NCBI RefSeq assembly: GCF_009708175.1
Contig: NZ_WMBB01000015.1
Coordinates: 62,001-126,000, forward strand
Length of the DNA: 64,000 nucleotides
Reading direction: 5' to 3'
Source: Nocardia aurantiaca
GTDB lineage: Bacteria > Actinomycetota > Actinomycetes > Mycobacteriales > Mycobacteriaceae
A program made the translations under genes and the position numbers. Of this stretch, positions 1-7,361 are shown in pieces. Below the pieces are notes generated by a model that was not told where the DNA came from, ran no database searches, and was given only the letters and a program-made list of their open reading frames with translations. The first letter of the stretch is position 1. Each line of letters opens with the position of its first letter.

Positions 1-174
1 TCGCAGGATGCGCGCCGTAAGGCCGGCGACGAGCGAGCTGCGACACGGCGGGCCGATCGGCACCGGCAACTGTCGGACATGAACCTGATTCGCGAGGAAT
101 CGGGCGGGGACTACGAACCGCTCACGCGGGGTGAAGTACGCATGGCCGACACCGAACTCGCGGACGAGGGCTAG
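1..174 (+). CDS. C-terminal end of an unrecognised protein (partial)
   Basis: Frame 1 is open from the window edge to TAG at 172-174, giving 57 residues of a charged, Arg/Glu/Asp-rich C-terminus. The start lies outside the window. The composition (many Arg and Ala early, acidic end ADTELADEG) suggests a soluble or helical tail, but no family is recognised. The stop sits in the palindrome CTAG, which also supplies the stop of the regulator remnant read from the other strand, so the two reading frames converge and share bases. Coding use is plausible for this genome, but the fragment is too short to name. Confidence 0.5.
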   Translation, partial: SQDARRKAGDERAATRRADRHRQLSDMNLIREESGGDYEPLTRGEVRMADTELADEG

Positions 175-315
175 GGCGCGAAACGGCACCGCATCACATC
201 GGTCGCGGCACGGGAGATGCGATCGAAGGGCTCGATCGTGCCCTTGGCGCGCACCTTGCAGCAGGGCGATCAGGGTGGTCGCGAGATCCACGGCGGCGGT
301 CGGGCCCACACCCGC
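171..315 (-). pseudogene. TetR-family regulator remnant (C-terminal part, frameshifted)
   Basis: No intact gene fills 175-495. On the minus strand one frame reads DLATTLIALLQG, and a neighbouring frame then reads RAKGTIEPFDRISRAA and ends at TAG 173-171. These two pieces resemble the last helix pair of TetR-type ligand-binding domains, where an LLQG segment is followed about a dozen residues later by EPFD and a final helix. Here they lie in different frames and closer together than usual, as expected after a small frameshifting deletion. No DNA-binding domain was found upstream on this strand. The match is from recognition of the family pattern, not a search. It lies beside a damaged DoxX gene. 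From 315 to 495 I see nothing else. Confidence 0.35.
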
Positions 316-495
316 GGGGTCGCCGACGCCGAACCGACGATGGGTTCGGGTGGGGCGCCGGGTCTCCAGACCCCACCCCGACCGTGTGGCGGCCGTCACC
401 GGGCAGAGCTGTCACAGGGCCGGCGGCTCCGGCATCTCATGCACGAATCCGATCGCGACACCGAAGTCGCGATTACCAGTCGCAAGGAGATTCCC

Positions 496-858
496 ATGAC
501 CACCAGCCTGTGGATCGCGTCCGGCGTACTGGCCCTCGTCGCGGTGAGCGGCGGTGCCAACAAGCTGATCATGTCCAAGGCCAAGCTGGCCGCATTCCCG
601 GGCGCGGGGTGGACGGTGAACGTGCCCACCGGCTTCATCCGCTCCCTCGGCGTCCTCGAACTGCTGGCCGCGGCCGGGCTGATCCTGCCGGTCGCCCTGC
701 ACCTCGCGCCCGTCATGACGCCGGTGACCGCGGTCTGCTGGATCCTGCTCATGGTGGGAGCGATGATCGCCCACCTGCGCGCCGGCTAGGCCAAGTTCAT
801 CGTCGCGAATCTGGTCTACCTCGCCGTCGCGGCCTACCTGGCGTGGAGCCTGTTCTGA
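496..858 (+). pseudogene. DoxX-family membrane protein interrupted by an in-frame TAG
   Basis: ATG 496 follows an AAGGAG site seven bases away. The product begins MTTSLWIASGVLALVAVSGG and has three hydrophobic segments, with the DoxX-like piece GFIRSLGVLELLAAAGL. Translation stops at TAG 787-789 after 97 residues, right after AHLRAG. The same frame then continues with AKFIVANLVYLAVAAYLAW and ends at TGA 856-858, which supplies the fourth membrane helix and brings the length to about 120 residues, usual for this family. One base (TAG for CAG, GAG or similar) therefore separates it from an intact gene. It may be a real nonsense mutation or a sequencing error. A truncated 97-residue product would lack the last helix. 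DoxX proteins are small four-helix membrane proteins linked to redox or thiol stress in mycobacteria. Confidence 0.75.
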
Positions 859-868
859 GCGGACACCG

Positions 869-2059
869 TCAGTGGCTGGTGGCATCCTCTTCGGCCTTGC
901 GCCTGAGGTTTTCGGCGACCTCCGCCTCCCACGCCTCATTGGCCTTGGTGGTGTCGACCTCGAATTCGAAGCGCTGCACCGACTTCGGGTCGATATCGGC
1001 GACGTCCACGTAGAACTGGTCGTACCAGCGGCGCAGCTGGTAGACCGGGCCGTCCTCCTCGGTCAGCAGCGGATTCTCGATCTTGGACTTGTGCTTCCAG
1101 ATCTCGACGTCCTGCAGGAAGCCCTCACCGATGCCGACCGTCATCTTCTCCGCGATCCGATCCGCGGCGGCATCGTCCACGCCCTGCGGCTTGCGCACCG
1201 ACATGCCGTACTGCAGCACGAACGCGTCCTGCGAGATCGGATAGTGGCAATTGATCAGCACGGTCTCGAGTTCGAACCCGCTGTAGTTGTTGACCAACGG
1301 ATTGACCATGTAGGACGGCCCGAAGTAGGAGGCCACCGACTTCAGCGTGGAGTTGCCGCCGTACTGCGTGGCCATGCCCTTGTCCGGACGCGCGGTGGAC
1401 TCCAGGTACTGGGTCGCGATGTGTCCCTCGAAGACGTTCTTGAAGAACGTCGGGTACGCGTAGTGGATGTAGAAGAAGTGGGCCATGTCCACGACGTTGT
1501 CGATGATCTCGCGGCAGTTGGAGCCCTCGATCACCATGGACTCCCAGGTCCATTCGGTCCACCCGTCGGCCGGTCCCTCGGTGCCCTTGCCCTCGGCATC
1601 GGTGTACGGGCCCTCGATGTAGGGGATCGTCACCTCGTCCGGCGGCGGATTGCCCTCGTGGTCGTGCCATACGAACAGCTGACCGTTGCGCTCCAACGTG
1701 ATCCACGACCGGGTCCGCGCCAGCGGCGGGACGCGCCGCGCGTAGGGGATGCCGGTGCACTTGCCGTCGCCGCCCCAGCGCCAGTCGTGGAACGGGCAGG
1801 CGATCGAATCCCCTTTGATCTCACCCATACTCAGGTCGCCGCCCAGATGCCGGCAATAGGAGTCGAGCACGTGCAGCTCACCCTTGCTGTCGGCGAAGAC
1901 CACCAGCTTGGTCCCGAACGCGGAGATCTGATGCGGTTCTCCGTCCCGGAATGACTTGGCGAGCCCGAGGCAATGCCATCCGCGCGCGAACCGTGTGGGC
2001 GCGTCGCCCACGTCGATCTCCCGCACCTTTCGAACCCGACCCTGCGGCGCCAGTGCCAT
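869..2059 (-). CDS. kshA: 3-ketosteroid 9-alpha-hydroxylase, oxygenase component KshA
   Basis: 396 residues, full length for KshA, the terminal Rieske oxygenase that 9-alpha-hydroxylates 3-ketosteroids during sterol ring degradation, using electrons from the reductase KshB. The Rieske cluster ligands are Cys69 and His71 (SYCRHLGGD) and Cys88 and His91 (CPFHDWRW). The mononuclear iron site is NVVDMAHFFYIH, with His194 and His199. The N-terminus VRKVREIDVGDAPTRFARGW is typical of the family. ATG 2059 has an AGGGG ribosome site six bases upstream. A KstR-type operator lies 22 bases before the start, which places it in the cholesterol regulon. It stands alone: no KshB or other sterol genes are in the window. 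Confidence in substrate class is high; the exact substrate cannot be read from sequence. Confidence 0.93.
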   Translation of the reverse strand: MALAPQGRVRKVREIDVGDAPTRFARGWHCLGLAKSFRDGEPHQISAFGTKLVVFADSKGELHVLDSYCRHLGGDLSMGEIKGDSIACPFHDWRWGGDGKCTGIPYARRVPPLARTRSWITLERNGQLFVWHDHEGNPPPDEVTIPYIEGPYTDAEGKGTEGPADGWTEWTWESMVIEGSNCREIIDNVVDMAHFFYIHYAYPTFFKNVFEGHIATQYLESTARPDKGMATQYGGNSTLKSVASYFGPSYMVNPLVNNYSGFELETVLINCHYPISQDAFVLQYGMSVRKPQGVDDAAADRIAEKMTVGIGEGFLQDVEIWKHKSKIENPLLTEEDGPVYQLRRWYDQFYVDVADIDPKSVQRFEFEVDTTKANEAWEAEVAENLRRKAEEDATSH

Positions 2060-2081
2060 GACGAGCCCCTTCGCTCAAAAC

Positions 2082-2095
2082 TAGAACGTGTTCTA
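2082..2095. promoter_or_regulatory. KstR-type operator of kshA
   Basis: TAGAACGTGTTCTA is a near-perfect 14-base palindrome matching the mycobacterial KstR motif (T, two bases, AAC, two bases, GTT, two bases, A). It lies 22 bases upstream of the kshA start codon, between promoter and ribosome site. KstR is a TetR-type repressor of sterol catabolism that is released by cholesterol-derived CoA thioesters. The repressor gene itself is not in this window. Confidence 0.85.
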
Positions 2096-2155
2096 ATCAC
2101 CGTCGCTTAACACGGTACAGCCCCTCGGCACCGATCGGTAGTTACCCACGAAAAG

Positions 2156-2186
2156 AAGGCCCCGGCACTGAACGTGCCGGGGCCTT
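2156..2186 (-). terminator. Rho-independent terminator after ccsB
   Basis: A perfect 12-base stem (2156-2167 with 2175-2186) and a seven-base loop, beginning 15 bases after the ccsB stop. Read on the minus strand the stem is followed by CTTTTCG. It closes the hemL-ccsB operon before the kshA promoter region. Confidence 0.85.
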
Positions 2187-2200
2187 CGAAACCTGTTGGG

Positions 2201-3187
2201 TCAGTTCAGGCCCGCATAGGAGTGCAGGCCGCTCACCACGATGTTGATGATGAAGAGGTTGAAGAGCATGGCCACGAAGCCGGCGATATTGATCCAGGCG
2301 GCCTTGGTGTCGCGCCAGCCGGAGGTGGCGCGGGCGTGCAGGTAGGCGGCGTAGAGGACCCAGGCGATGAAGGAACAGGTCTCCTTCGGGTCCCAGCCCC
2401 AGAAGCGGCCCCAGGCGGCCTCGGCCCAGATGGCGCCGAGGATGACGCCGGCGCCGAAGATGGGGAAGCCGATGATGGTGGTGCGGTAGGCGAGGCGGTC
2501 CAGCAGCTGGGCGTCGGGAAGGCGGCGGGCCAGCTGACCGAAGATATTGTCCGACTCCGCGCCCGCGGGCTGCCAGATGCGGTACAGGAACAGCAGACTC
2601 GCGACGCCCGAGACGAGGAAGACACCCGAGCCGATGGACACCACGGTGACGTGCACGGGCAGCCAGTAGGACTTCAGTGCCGGGACCACGGGGGCCGCGT
2701 CCACGTGCAGCTTGGTACCCGCCAGGAACAGCAGGATCAGCACCGGGACCAGCAGGAACGACCACATGCCGCGAAACCGCTGGTCGCGCAGGAGGATCAG
2801 GCCGAGGAGCACGGCCGCCGCGGTGGCCATCGAGATGAACTCGAACATATTGCCCAGCGGGAAACGGTGGGTCGCGAAGCCGCGCAGCACGATCGAGGCC
2901 AGGTGCACGCCGACGCCGACGAACAGCACCGCGAAGGCCATATTGCCCAGGCGTTCCGGGAAGGGACGCTCGGACCCGCGCGGTTGCACCTTGCCGGGCA
3001 CGTTCGCGGGCGGCTCGTCGACGATGTCGGAACCGCCGCCGGCGGTGACCAATTGGCGAGTGGTGGTCGGCACCGTGCGGGTGAGGGCGAACTGCCAGAC
3101 CAGCATGATCCAGACCAGCGCGTAGATCACGATGGCCGACTTGAACGCGAGATCGCTGTAGGAGGCGATGTTCTCGTCGATCGGCAT
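2201..3187 (-). CDS. ccsB: Cytochrome c biogenesis protein CcsB (CcsA/ResC family)
   Basis: 328 residues, integral membrane, about eight helices. With ResB it forms the system II complex that carries heme across the membrane and attaches it to apocytochrome c. The heme-handling tryptophan-rich motif is present near the C-terminus as WGRFWGWDPKE, and conserved His residues sit in flanking helices (YLHAR; HSYAGLN at the end). The start overlaps the resB stop by one base (TAATG), so the two subunits are translationally coupled. It is the last gene of the hemL-ccsB operon, followed by a strong terminator. The order matches what I recall as Rv0529. Confidence 0.93.
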   Translation of the reverse strand: MPIDENIASYSDLAFKSAIVIYALVWIMLVWQFALTRTVPTTTRQLVTAGGGSDIVDEPPANVPGKVQPRGSERPFPERLGNMAFAVLFVGVGVHLASIVLRGFATHRFPLGNMFEFISMATAAAVLLGLILLRDQRFRGMWSFLLVPVLILLFLAGTKLHVDAAPVVPALKSYWLPVHVTVVSIGSGVFLVSGVASLLFLYRIWQPAGAESDNIFGQLARRLPDAQLLDRLAYRTTIIGFPIFGAGVILGAIWAEAAWGRFWGWDPKETCSFIAWVLYAAYLHARATSGWRDTKAAWINIAGFVAMLFNLFIINIVVSGLHSYAGLN

Positions 3188-4806
3188 TACTTCTCTCCCG
3201 TCAGCAGCCGCTCACGCAGGCGGTCGAATTCGCCGCCCCATCCAGCCTGGTCGGTGCGGGCCAATCCGCCCATTTCTACTACGGTACGTCGTACCCCATC
3301 GGTATCGGTATCCGGGTACGCGCGCAGCCAGATGCGGCGGCGCTTCACCAGCAGCGACACCAGCAGGCCCGCCATCATGGTCAGCGCCGACACCAGCACC
3401 CACTGCTGCGCCGGATCATGCGAAACCTGCAGATTCACGAACTCTTCCGCGCCGTCGAAAGTCACCTTGGTGCCGTCGGACAGGGACGCCGACTCACCCG
3501 GCTTCAGGTTCACCCGCTGTGCCTTCACCAGGCGGCCCTGCTTGATCATCTCCGGGTCCAACGCGAACAGCGACTGTGCGCGACCGGTGTCCAGGCCGGT
3601 ATCGCCCTGGTAGATGTCGATCGCCACCGCCGGATCGTTCATGGCCGGATACCTGGAGGTGAGCAACTGACCGTGCATGAGCGCGGTCGGCGCGAACAGG
3701 CCCTGGATCGCGACCTGGTGCTTGCGGCGCTCCTCCTCGTTCGGATACATGCCGCCCGGGGGGTCGATGCGCAGCACACCCGAGGACAGGAAGGTGGTGG
3801 CGTCGTCCGGCTTCCACTGGATGGACTCGGTGCGGGTCTGGCCGTTCGGGAAGGTCACCGTGAACCTGGGTGCGAAACCGTGGCCCTGCAGGTAAACCCG
3901 GTCACCGGCGACGCGCAGCGGGTGGTTCACCTGGATGGTGGCGTCGCGCCAGTTGCCGGCGTCGAGGTCCGTGCCGGTCTGGTACTGGATGTTCGAGGTG
4001 AACATGGACGCCTGGCCGTTCTGGAGGTAGTCGGCCTTGAAGTCCTTGACCCGCACGCACATCGGGGTCAGCCCGGTGCCGTCGTTGACATTGCCCGCGC
4101 GGAAGGAGTCGAACACCGCGGGCGAGGTGGTGCAGAAACCCGGGCCGTCATTGGCGAGCACGACCACATTGCCCTCGTAGCCGAACAGCTTGCCGACCGC
4201 GATCGCCGCCAGCAGACCGACCAGGGCCAGGTGGAAGACCAGGTTGCCGAGCTCGCGGGTGTAGCCCTTCTCCGCCGAAAGGGTCAGCTCGCCTTCACGA
4301 TCACCCGGCTGCACGAGCGTGCGCCAGCCGCGCATCTGGCCGCGGGCCCGCTCGATCACCTGCTCGGGGGTGACCGCGTCGGTACCCGACCAGTGGTGCG
4401 GCAGCCGGGACAGGTTGCGCGGCGCCCTGACCGGGGGCGTGCGCAGCGCCCGGTAGTGGTCCACGCAGCGCGGCAGGATGCAGCCCACCAGCGAAATGAA
4501 CAGCAGCACATAGACGGCCGTGAACCAGAAGCTGGAGAACACGTCGAACAGCTGCAGCCGGTCCATCCACGGGCCGAGCGTCGGCCGGTTGCGGATGTAG
4601 TCGTCGACCTTGCCCGCGTTCAGACTGCGCTGGGGCAGCAGCGCGCCCGGGATGGCGGCCAAGGCCAGCAGGAACAGCAGCATGAGCGCGGTGCGCATGC
4701 TGGTCAGGCCGCGCCAGGTATTGCGCAGCACGCCGAGGACGCGGCGCAGCGGCGACTGGCGCGGCGGACGGGCGGGGGCGCTGGGGGTTTCGATGATGGC
4801 AGTCAT
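3187..4806 (-). CDS. resB: Cytochrome c biogenesis protein ResB
   Basis: 539 residues. The N-terminus has a proline-rich cytoplasmic lead and helices near residues 36-60 (MRTALMLLFLLALAAIPGALL), 90-110 (FSSFWFTAVYVLLFISLVG) and 190-210. A long extracytoplasmic domain of about 250 residues follows, then a final helix near residues 480-500 (WVLVSALTMMAGLLVSLLV). This is the usual ResB topology; ResB partners CcsB in system II heme ligation. ATG 4806 lies one base after the ccdA stop. The C-terminal tail of about 40 residues is cytoplasmic and charged. Confidence 0.92.
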   Translation of the reverse strand: MTAIIETPSAPARPPRQSPLRRVLGVLRNTWRGLTSMRTALMLLFLLALAAIPGALLPQRSLNAGKVDDYIRNRPTLGPWMDRLQLFDVFSSFWFTAVYVLLFISLVGCILPRCVDHYRALRTPPVRAPRNLSRLPHHWSGTDAVTPEQVIERARGQMRGWRTLVQPGDREGELTLSAEKGYTRELGNLVFHLALVGLLAAIAVGKLFGYEGNVVVLANDGPGFCTTSPAVFDSFRAGNVNDGTGLTPMCVRVKDFKADYLQNGQASMFTSNIQYQTGTDLDAGNWRDATIQVNHPLRVAGDRVYLQGHGFAPRFTVTFPNGQTRTESIQWKPDDATTFLSSGVLRIDPPGGMYPNEEERRKHQVAIQGLFAPTALMHGQLLTSRYPAMNDPAVAIDIYQGDTGLDTGRAQSLFALDPEMIKQGRLVKAQRVNLKPGESASLSDGTKVTFDGAEEFVNLQVSHDPAQQWVLVSALTMMAGLLVSLLVKRRRIWLRAYPDTDTDGVRRTVVEMGGLARTDQAGWGGEFDRLRERLLTGEK

Positions 4807-4807
4807 G

Positions 4808-5659
4808 TCAGATCGGCAGGGTCACATTCGAGACGAAGGCGTCGCGGACCCAGGAGACGAACTGGTCCCACGCCCCGGTCACCAGGGCGATGCCGACGGC
4901 CACCAACAGCAGGCCGCCGATCACCTGAATGGTGCGGGAATTACGGCGCAGCCAGCCGACACCGCGCAGCGCGGTCGCCGAGCCGAAGGCCAAGATGACG
5001 AAGGGCAGGCCCAGGCCCAGACAGTAGGCCACGATGAGGGCTACGCCGCGGACCGCGGTGGTGCCCTCGGTGCCCGCCGACACCGCCATCACACCCGACA
5101 GCGTCGGGCCCAGGCACGGCGTCCAGCCGAGCGCGAACACCGCGCCCAGTAGCGGGGCTCCGATGATGCCGCTGAGTCGGCGCGGCTCCATGCGGGTGTC
5201 GCGCTGCAGGGCTGGGATCAGGCCGATGAAGGCCAGGCCCATCACAATGGTCACCACGCCGCCGACGCGTTGCAGCAGTTCACGATTGACGTTCAGCACC
5301 TGGATCGCGCCGAACACGGTCGCCGACGCGAGCACGAACACGACCGTGAAGCCCGCCACGAACAGGCCCGCCGCCCCCGCCACGCGCAGCCGCGCGGAAT
5401 GGCGGCCCGCGGCGGTGGCCGTGGTGGTCTTGGCCGATTCCACCGTCACCGGCGGGGCCTCCGCACCCACCACACCGGCCAGGTACGACAGGTAGCCGGG
5501 CACCAGCGGCACCACGCACGGCGAGGCGAACGACACCAGACCGGCCAGCATGCAGGCGCCCAGCGCCAGCAGCAGCGGTCCGGTGGCGGCGGTCTGCTGG
5601 AACGAATCGCCCACGCTCGCCATATAGGTCAGGTGGTTCACGGAGGTCACGTGGTTCAC
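4808..5659 (-). CDS. ccdA: CcdA-type thiol-disulfide electron transporter
   Basis: 283 residues, six predicted helices. Two conserved cysteines lie in the first and fourth helices within SFASPCVVPLVPGYLSYL and GWTPCLGPTLSGV, the DsbD/CcdA signature. The protein passes reducing power from cytoplasmic thioredoxin to an extracytoplasmic thioredoxin, keeping the apocytochrome CXXCH cysteines reduced for heme attachment. GTG 5659 forms a GTGA overlap with the stop of the upstream thioredoxin gene and is taken as the start. GTG 5644 and ATG 5623 are alternatives; the lead has a small direct repeat (GTGAACCAC twice). The thioredoxin encoded just upstream is the likely electron acceptor. Confidence 0.9.
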   Translation of the reverse strand: MNHVTSVNHLTYMASVGDSFQQTAATGPLLLALGACMLAGLVSFASPCVVPLVPGYLSYLAGVVGAEAPPVTVESAKTTTATAAGRHSARLRVAGAAGLFVAGFTVVFVLASATVFGAIQVLNVNRELLQRVGGVVTIVMGLAFIGLIPALQRDTRMEPRRLSGIIGAPLLGAVFALGWTPCLGPTLSGVMAVSAGTEGTTAVRGVALIVAYCLGLGLPFVILAFGSATALRGVGWLRRNSRTIQVIGGLLLVAVGIALVTGAWDQFVSWVRDAFVSNVTLPI

Positions 5660-6297
5660 GCCTGCTCCTGCGCGAGCTTGTCCACCACCGGCTGCAGGTC
5701 CTCGGCCAGCAGGGCGCGCAGGAACACCGCCGCCACCCGGTGCTGCTTGTCCAGCACGATGGTGGTGGGGATGACGCTGGTGGGGAATTTGCCGCCGAGC
5801 GCGAGCAGGCTGCGCATGGACGGGTCGTAGATGGAGGGGTAGCCGACCTTGTTGTCGGTCACGAAATCCTGGGCCTTGTCCTTCTGGTTGTCGCGAACAT
5901 TGATGCCCAGGAAGGCGACGCCCTTGTCCTTGCCGGCCTCGTAAACCTGTTCCAGCGCCGGGGCTTCCGCGCGGCAGGGGCCGCACCACTGGCCCCAGAT
6001 ATTGATGACCACCACCTTGCCCGGGAAGTCGTCCACCGACGTGGTCTTGCCGTCGTGCACGAGATCCGGGCCGGACAGCTTGCCGATGGTGCCGCGCGCG
6101 GACGGCGAATCGTAGAAGATCTCGGTCTTGCCGCCCGGGGAGACGAAGTCGAAGGTGCCGCCCTGGGCCACCGCGTCCTTGCCCGCTGTCGAGCATCCGG
6201 CGAGCACGGCCACCACACTCAGGCCCGCCAGCAGCGCCGCCACCCGGCGAAGTGGGCGGCGGGCGGAGGACGGCCGGGACGCGATGGCGCGACTCAT
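5656..6297 (-). CDS. TlpA/ResA-like thioredoxin lipoprotein
   Basis: 213 residues starting at ATG 6297, which overlaps the phosphatase stop (ATGA). An N-terminal Arg-rich segment and hydrophobic stretch end in the lipobox LAGC at about residue 37, so it should be a lipoprotein facing outward. The active site is WGQWCGPCRAE. The fold continues with a conserved cis-Pro region (FPTSVIPTTIVLD). In this operon it should reduce the apocytochrome c heme-binding cysteines using electrons from CcdA. It corresponds to my memory of Rv0526. Confidence 0.9.
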   Translation of the reverse strand: MSRAIASRPSSARRPLRRVAALLAGLSVVAVLAGCSTAGKDAVAQGGTFDFVSPGGKTEIFYDSPSARGTIGKLSGPDLVHDGKTTSVDDFPGKVVVINIWGQWCGPCRAEAPALEQVYEAGKDKGVAFLGINVRDNQKDKAQDFVTDNKVGYPSIYDPSMRSLLALGGKFPTSVIPTTIVLDKQHRVAAVFLRALLAEDLQPVVDKLAQEQA

Positions 6298-7361
6298 GCT
6301 CCGGTCACCCTGGGATCCGAGGCGCCGGCCGGTTCCGAGTAGACGATGTCGATCAACGTGTCGCCCTGGTAGACAAGCGATGTCAGCGAGGCCAGCGAGC
6401 ACTGCCGCAGGCGCGGGTCGTGCCACAGCCGCTGCCCCTGCAGGAAACGGCGCAGCGTCCACACCGGCAGCTGATGCGAGACCAGCACGGCCTCCCGGCC
6501 GGCGGCCTCCACCCGCGCCTTGTTCACCGCGGCCAGCATGCGGTGCGCGATCTGCAGATACGGCTCACCCCACGACGGCGTGAAGGGATCGCGCAGCTTC
6601 CACCAGTGCCGAGGCTTACGCAGCGCGCCGTCACCTGCCGAAACCCGCAACCCCTCGAAGGTGTTGCCCGCCTCGATCAGATTGTCATCGGTTCGAATCA
6701 CCAGGGCATGACCCATCGCGATGGGATCCGCGGTCTCCTGCGCCCGCTGCAACGGCGAAGCGACCACCAGCGCGATGTCATGATCCGCCAGCGACCGCGC
6801 CACAGCCTGTGCCTGCGCCCGCCCGGTCACCGACAGCTGGAACCCGGGCAACCGCCCGTACAGGATCCCTTTCGGATTGTGCACCTCACCGTGCCGCATG
6901 ACATGCACGATCGTCTCGACATCATCGGCCAGATCGCCCGGCAGGATCAATCCGCCCGCAGCACCGGAGGCCGTGTCCGCATCGCCGTCGTTCCCGGCGT
7001 CGAATTCCGTGCCCGACTCACCGGGTTCACCCGAACCGGGATCCACCTCGACCACGATCTCGGACGAGAACGAGGCGGCCGGCGCGCCGGACTCCTCCGA
7101 TTCGACGGCCGGAGCCGCGTCGGACTCGGCGGCGATCTCCGCACCCTCCGCGGAATCGGCGGCAACCGTGCTGGAATTGTCGGATTCCGTTGGGGCGGAG
7201 GCGGGTTCGGCCGGGGAGACGGCGATGTGTTCGCCGGTTTCGGCCAATTCCTCCTCGGCTTGGCGGATGGAGTCGAGGAGACGGGTGGCCTCGGCTGCGG
7301 AGAGGGGAGCCTCGTGCTGGGTGGGTGCGGGCAGGCCGGAGTCGGGGTGGGCGGAGCTCAC
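6294..7361 (-). CDS. Histidine phosphatase family protein with long acidic N-terminal extension
   Basis: 355 residues. The catalytic domain starts at about residue 150 (VHVMRHGEV, phospho-accepting His157) and carries ASPLQRAQET and a second His in VSHQLPVW, so both catalytic histidines are present. The branch is the phosphoglycerate-mutase-like phosphatases; the substrate is unknown. Family members in this operon position usually begin close to the RHGE motif at about 200 residues. Here about 145 residues of Glu/Asp/Ala/Ser-rich, probably disordered sequence come first. GTG 7361 overlaps the hemL stop as GTGA, as at other junctions of this operon, which supports translation of the extension. 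A shorter internal start cannot be excluded. Confidence 0.85.
   Translation of the reverse strand: MSSAHPDSGLPAPTQHEAPLSAAEATRLLDSIRQAEEELAETGEHIAVSPAEPASAPTESDNSSTVAADSAEGAEIAAESDAAPAVESEESGAPAASFSSEIVVEVDPGSGEPGESGTEFDAGNDGDADTASGAAGGLILPGDLADDVETIVHVMRHGEVHNPKGILYGRLPGFQLSVTGRAQAQAVARSLADHDIALVVASPLQRAQETADPIAMGHALVIRTDDNLIEAGNTFEGLRVSAGDGALRKPRHWWKLRDPFTPSWGEPYLQIAHRMLAAVNKARVEAAGREAVLVSHQLPVWTLRRFLQGQRLWHDPRLRQCSLASLTSLVYQGDTLIDIVYSEPAGASDPRVTGA

Noticed and set aside
5629..5662. Direct repeat GTGAACCAC at the ccdA start
   Set aside because: Two short units only; most simply two alternative GTG starts and chance similarity.
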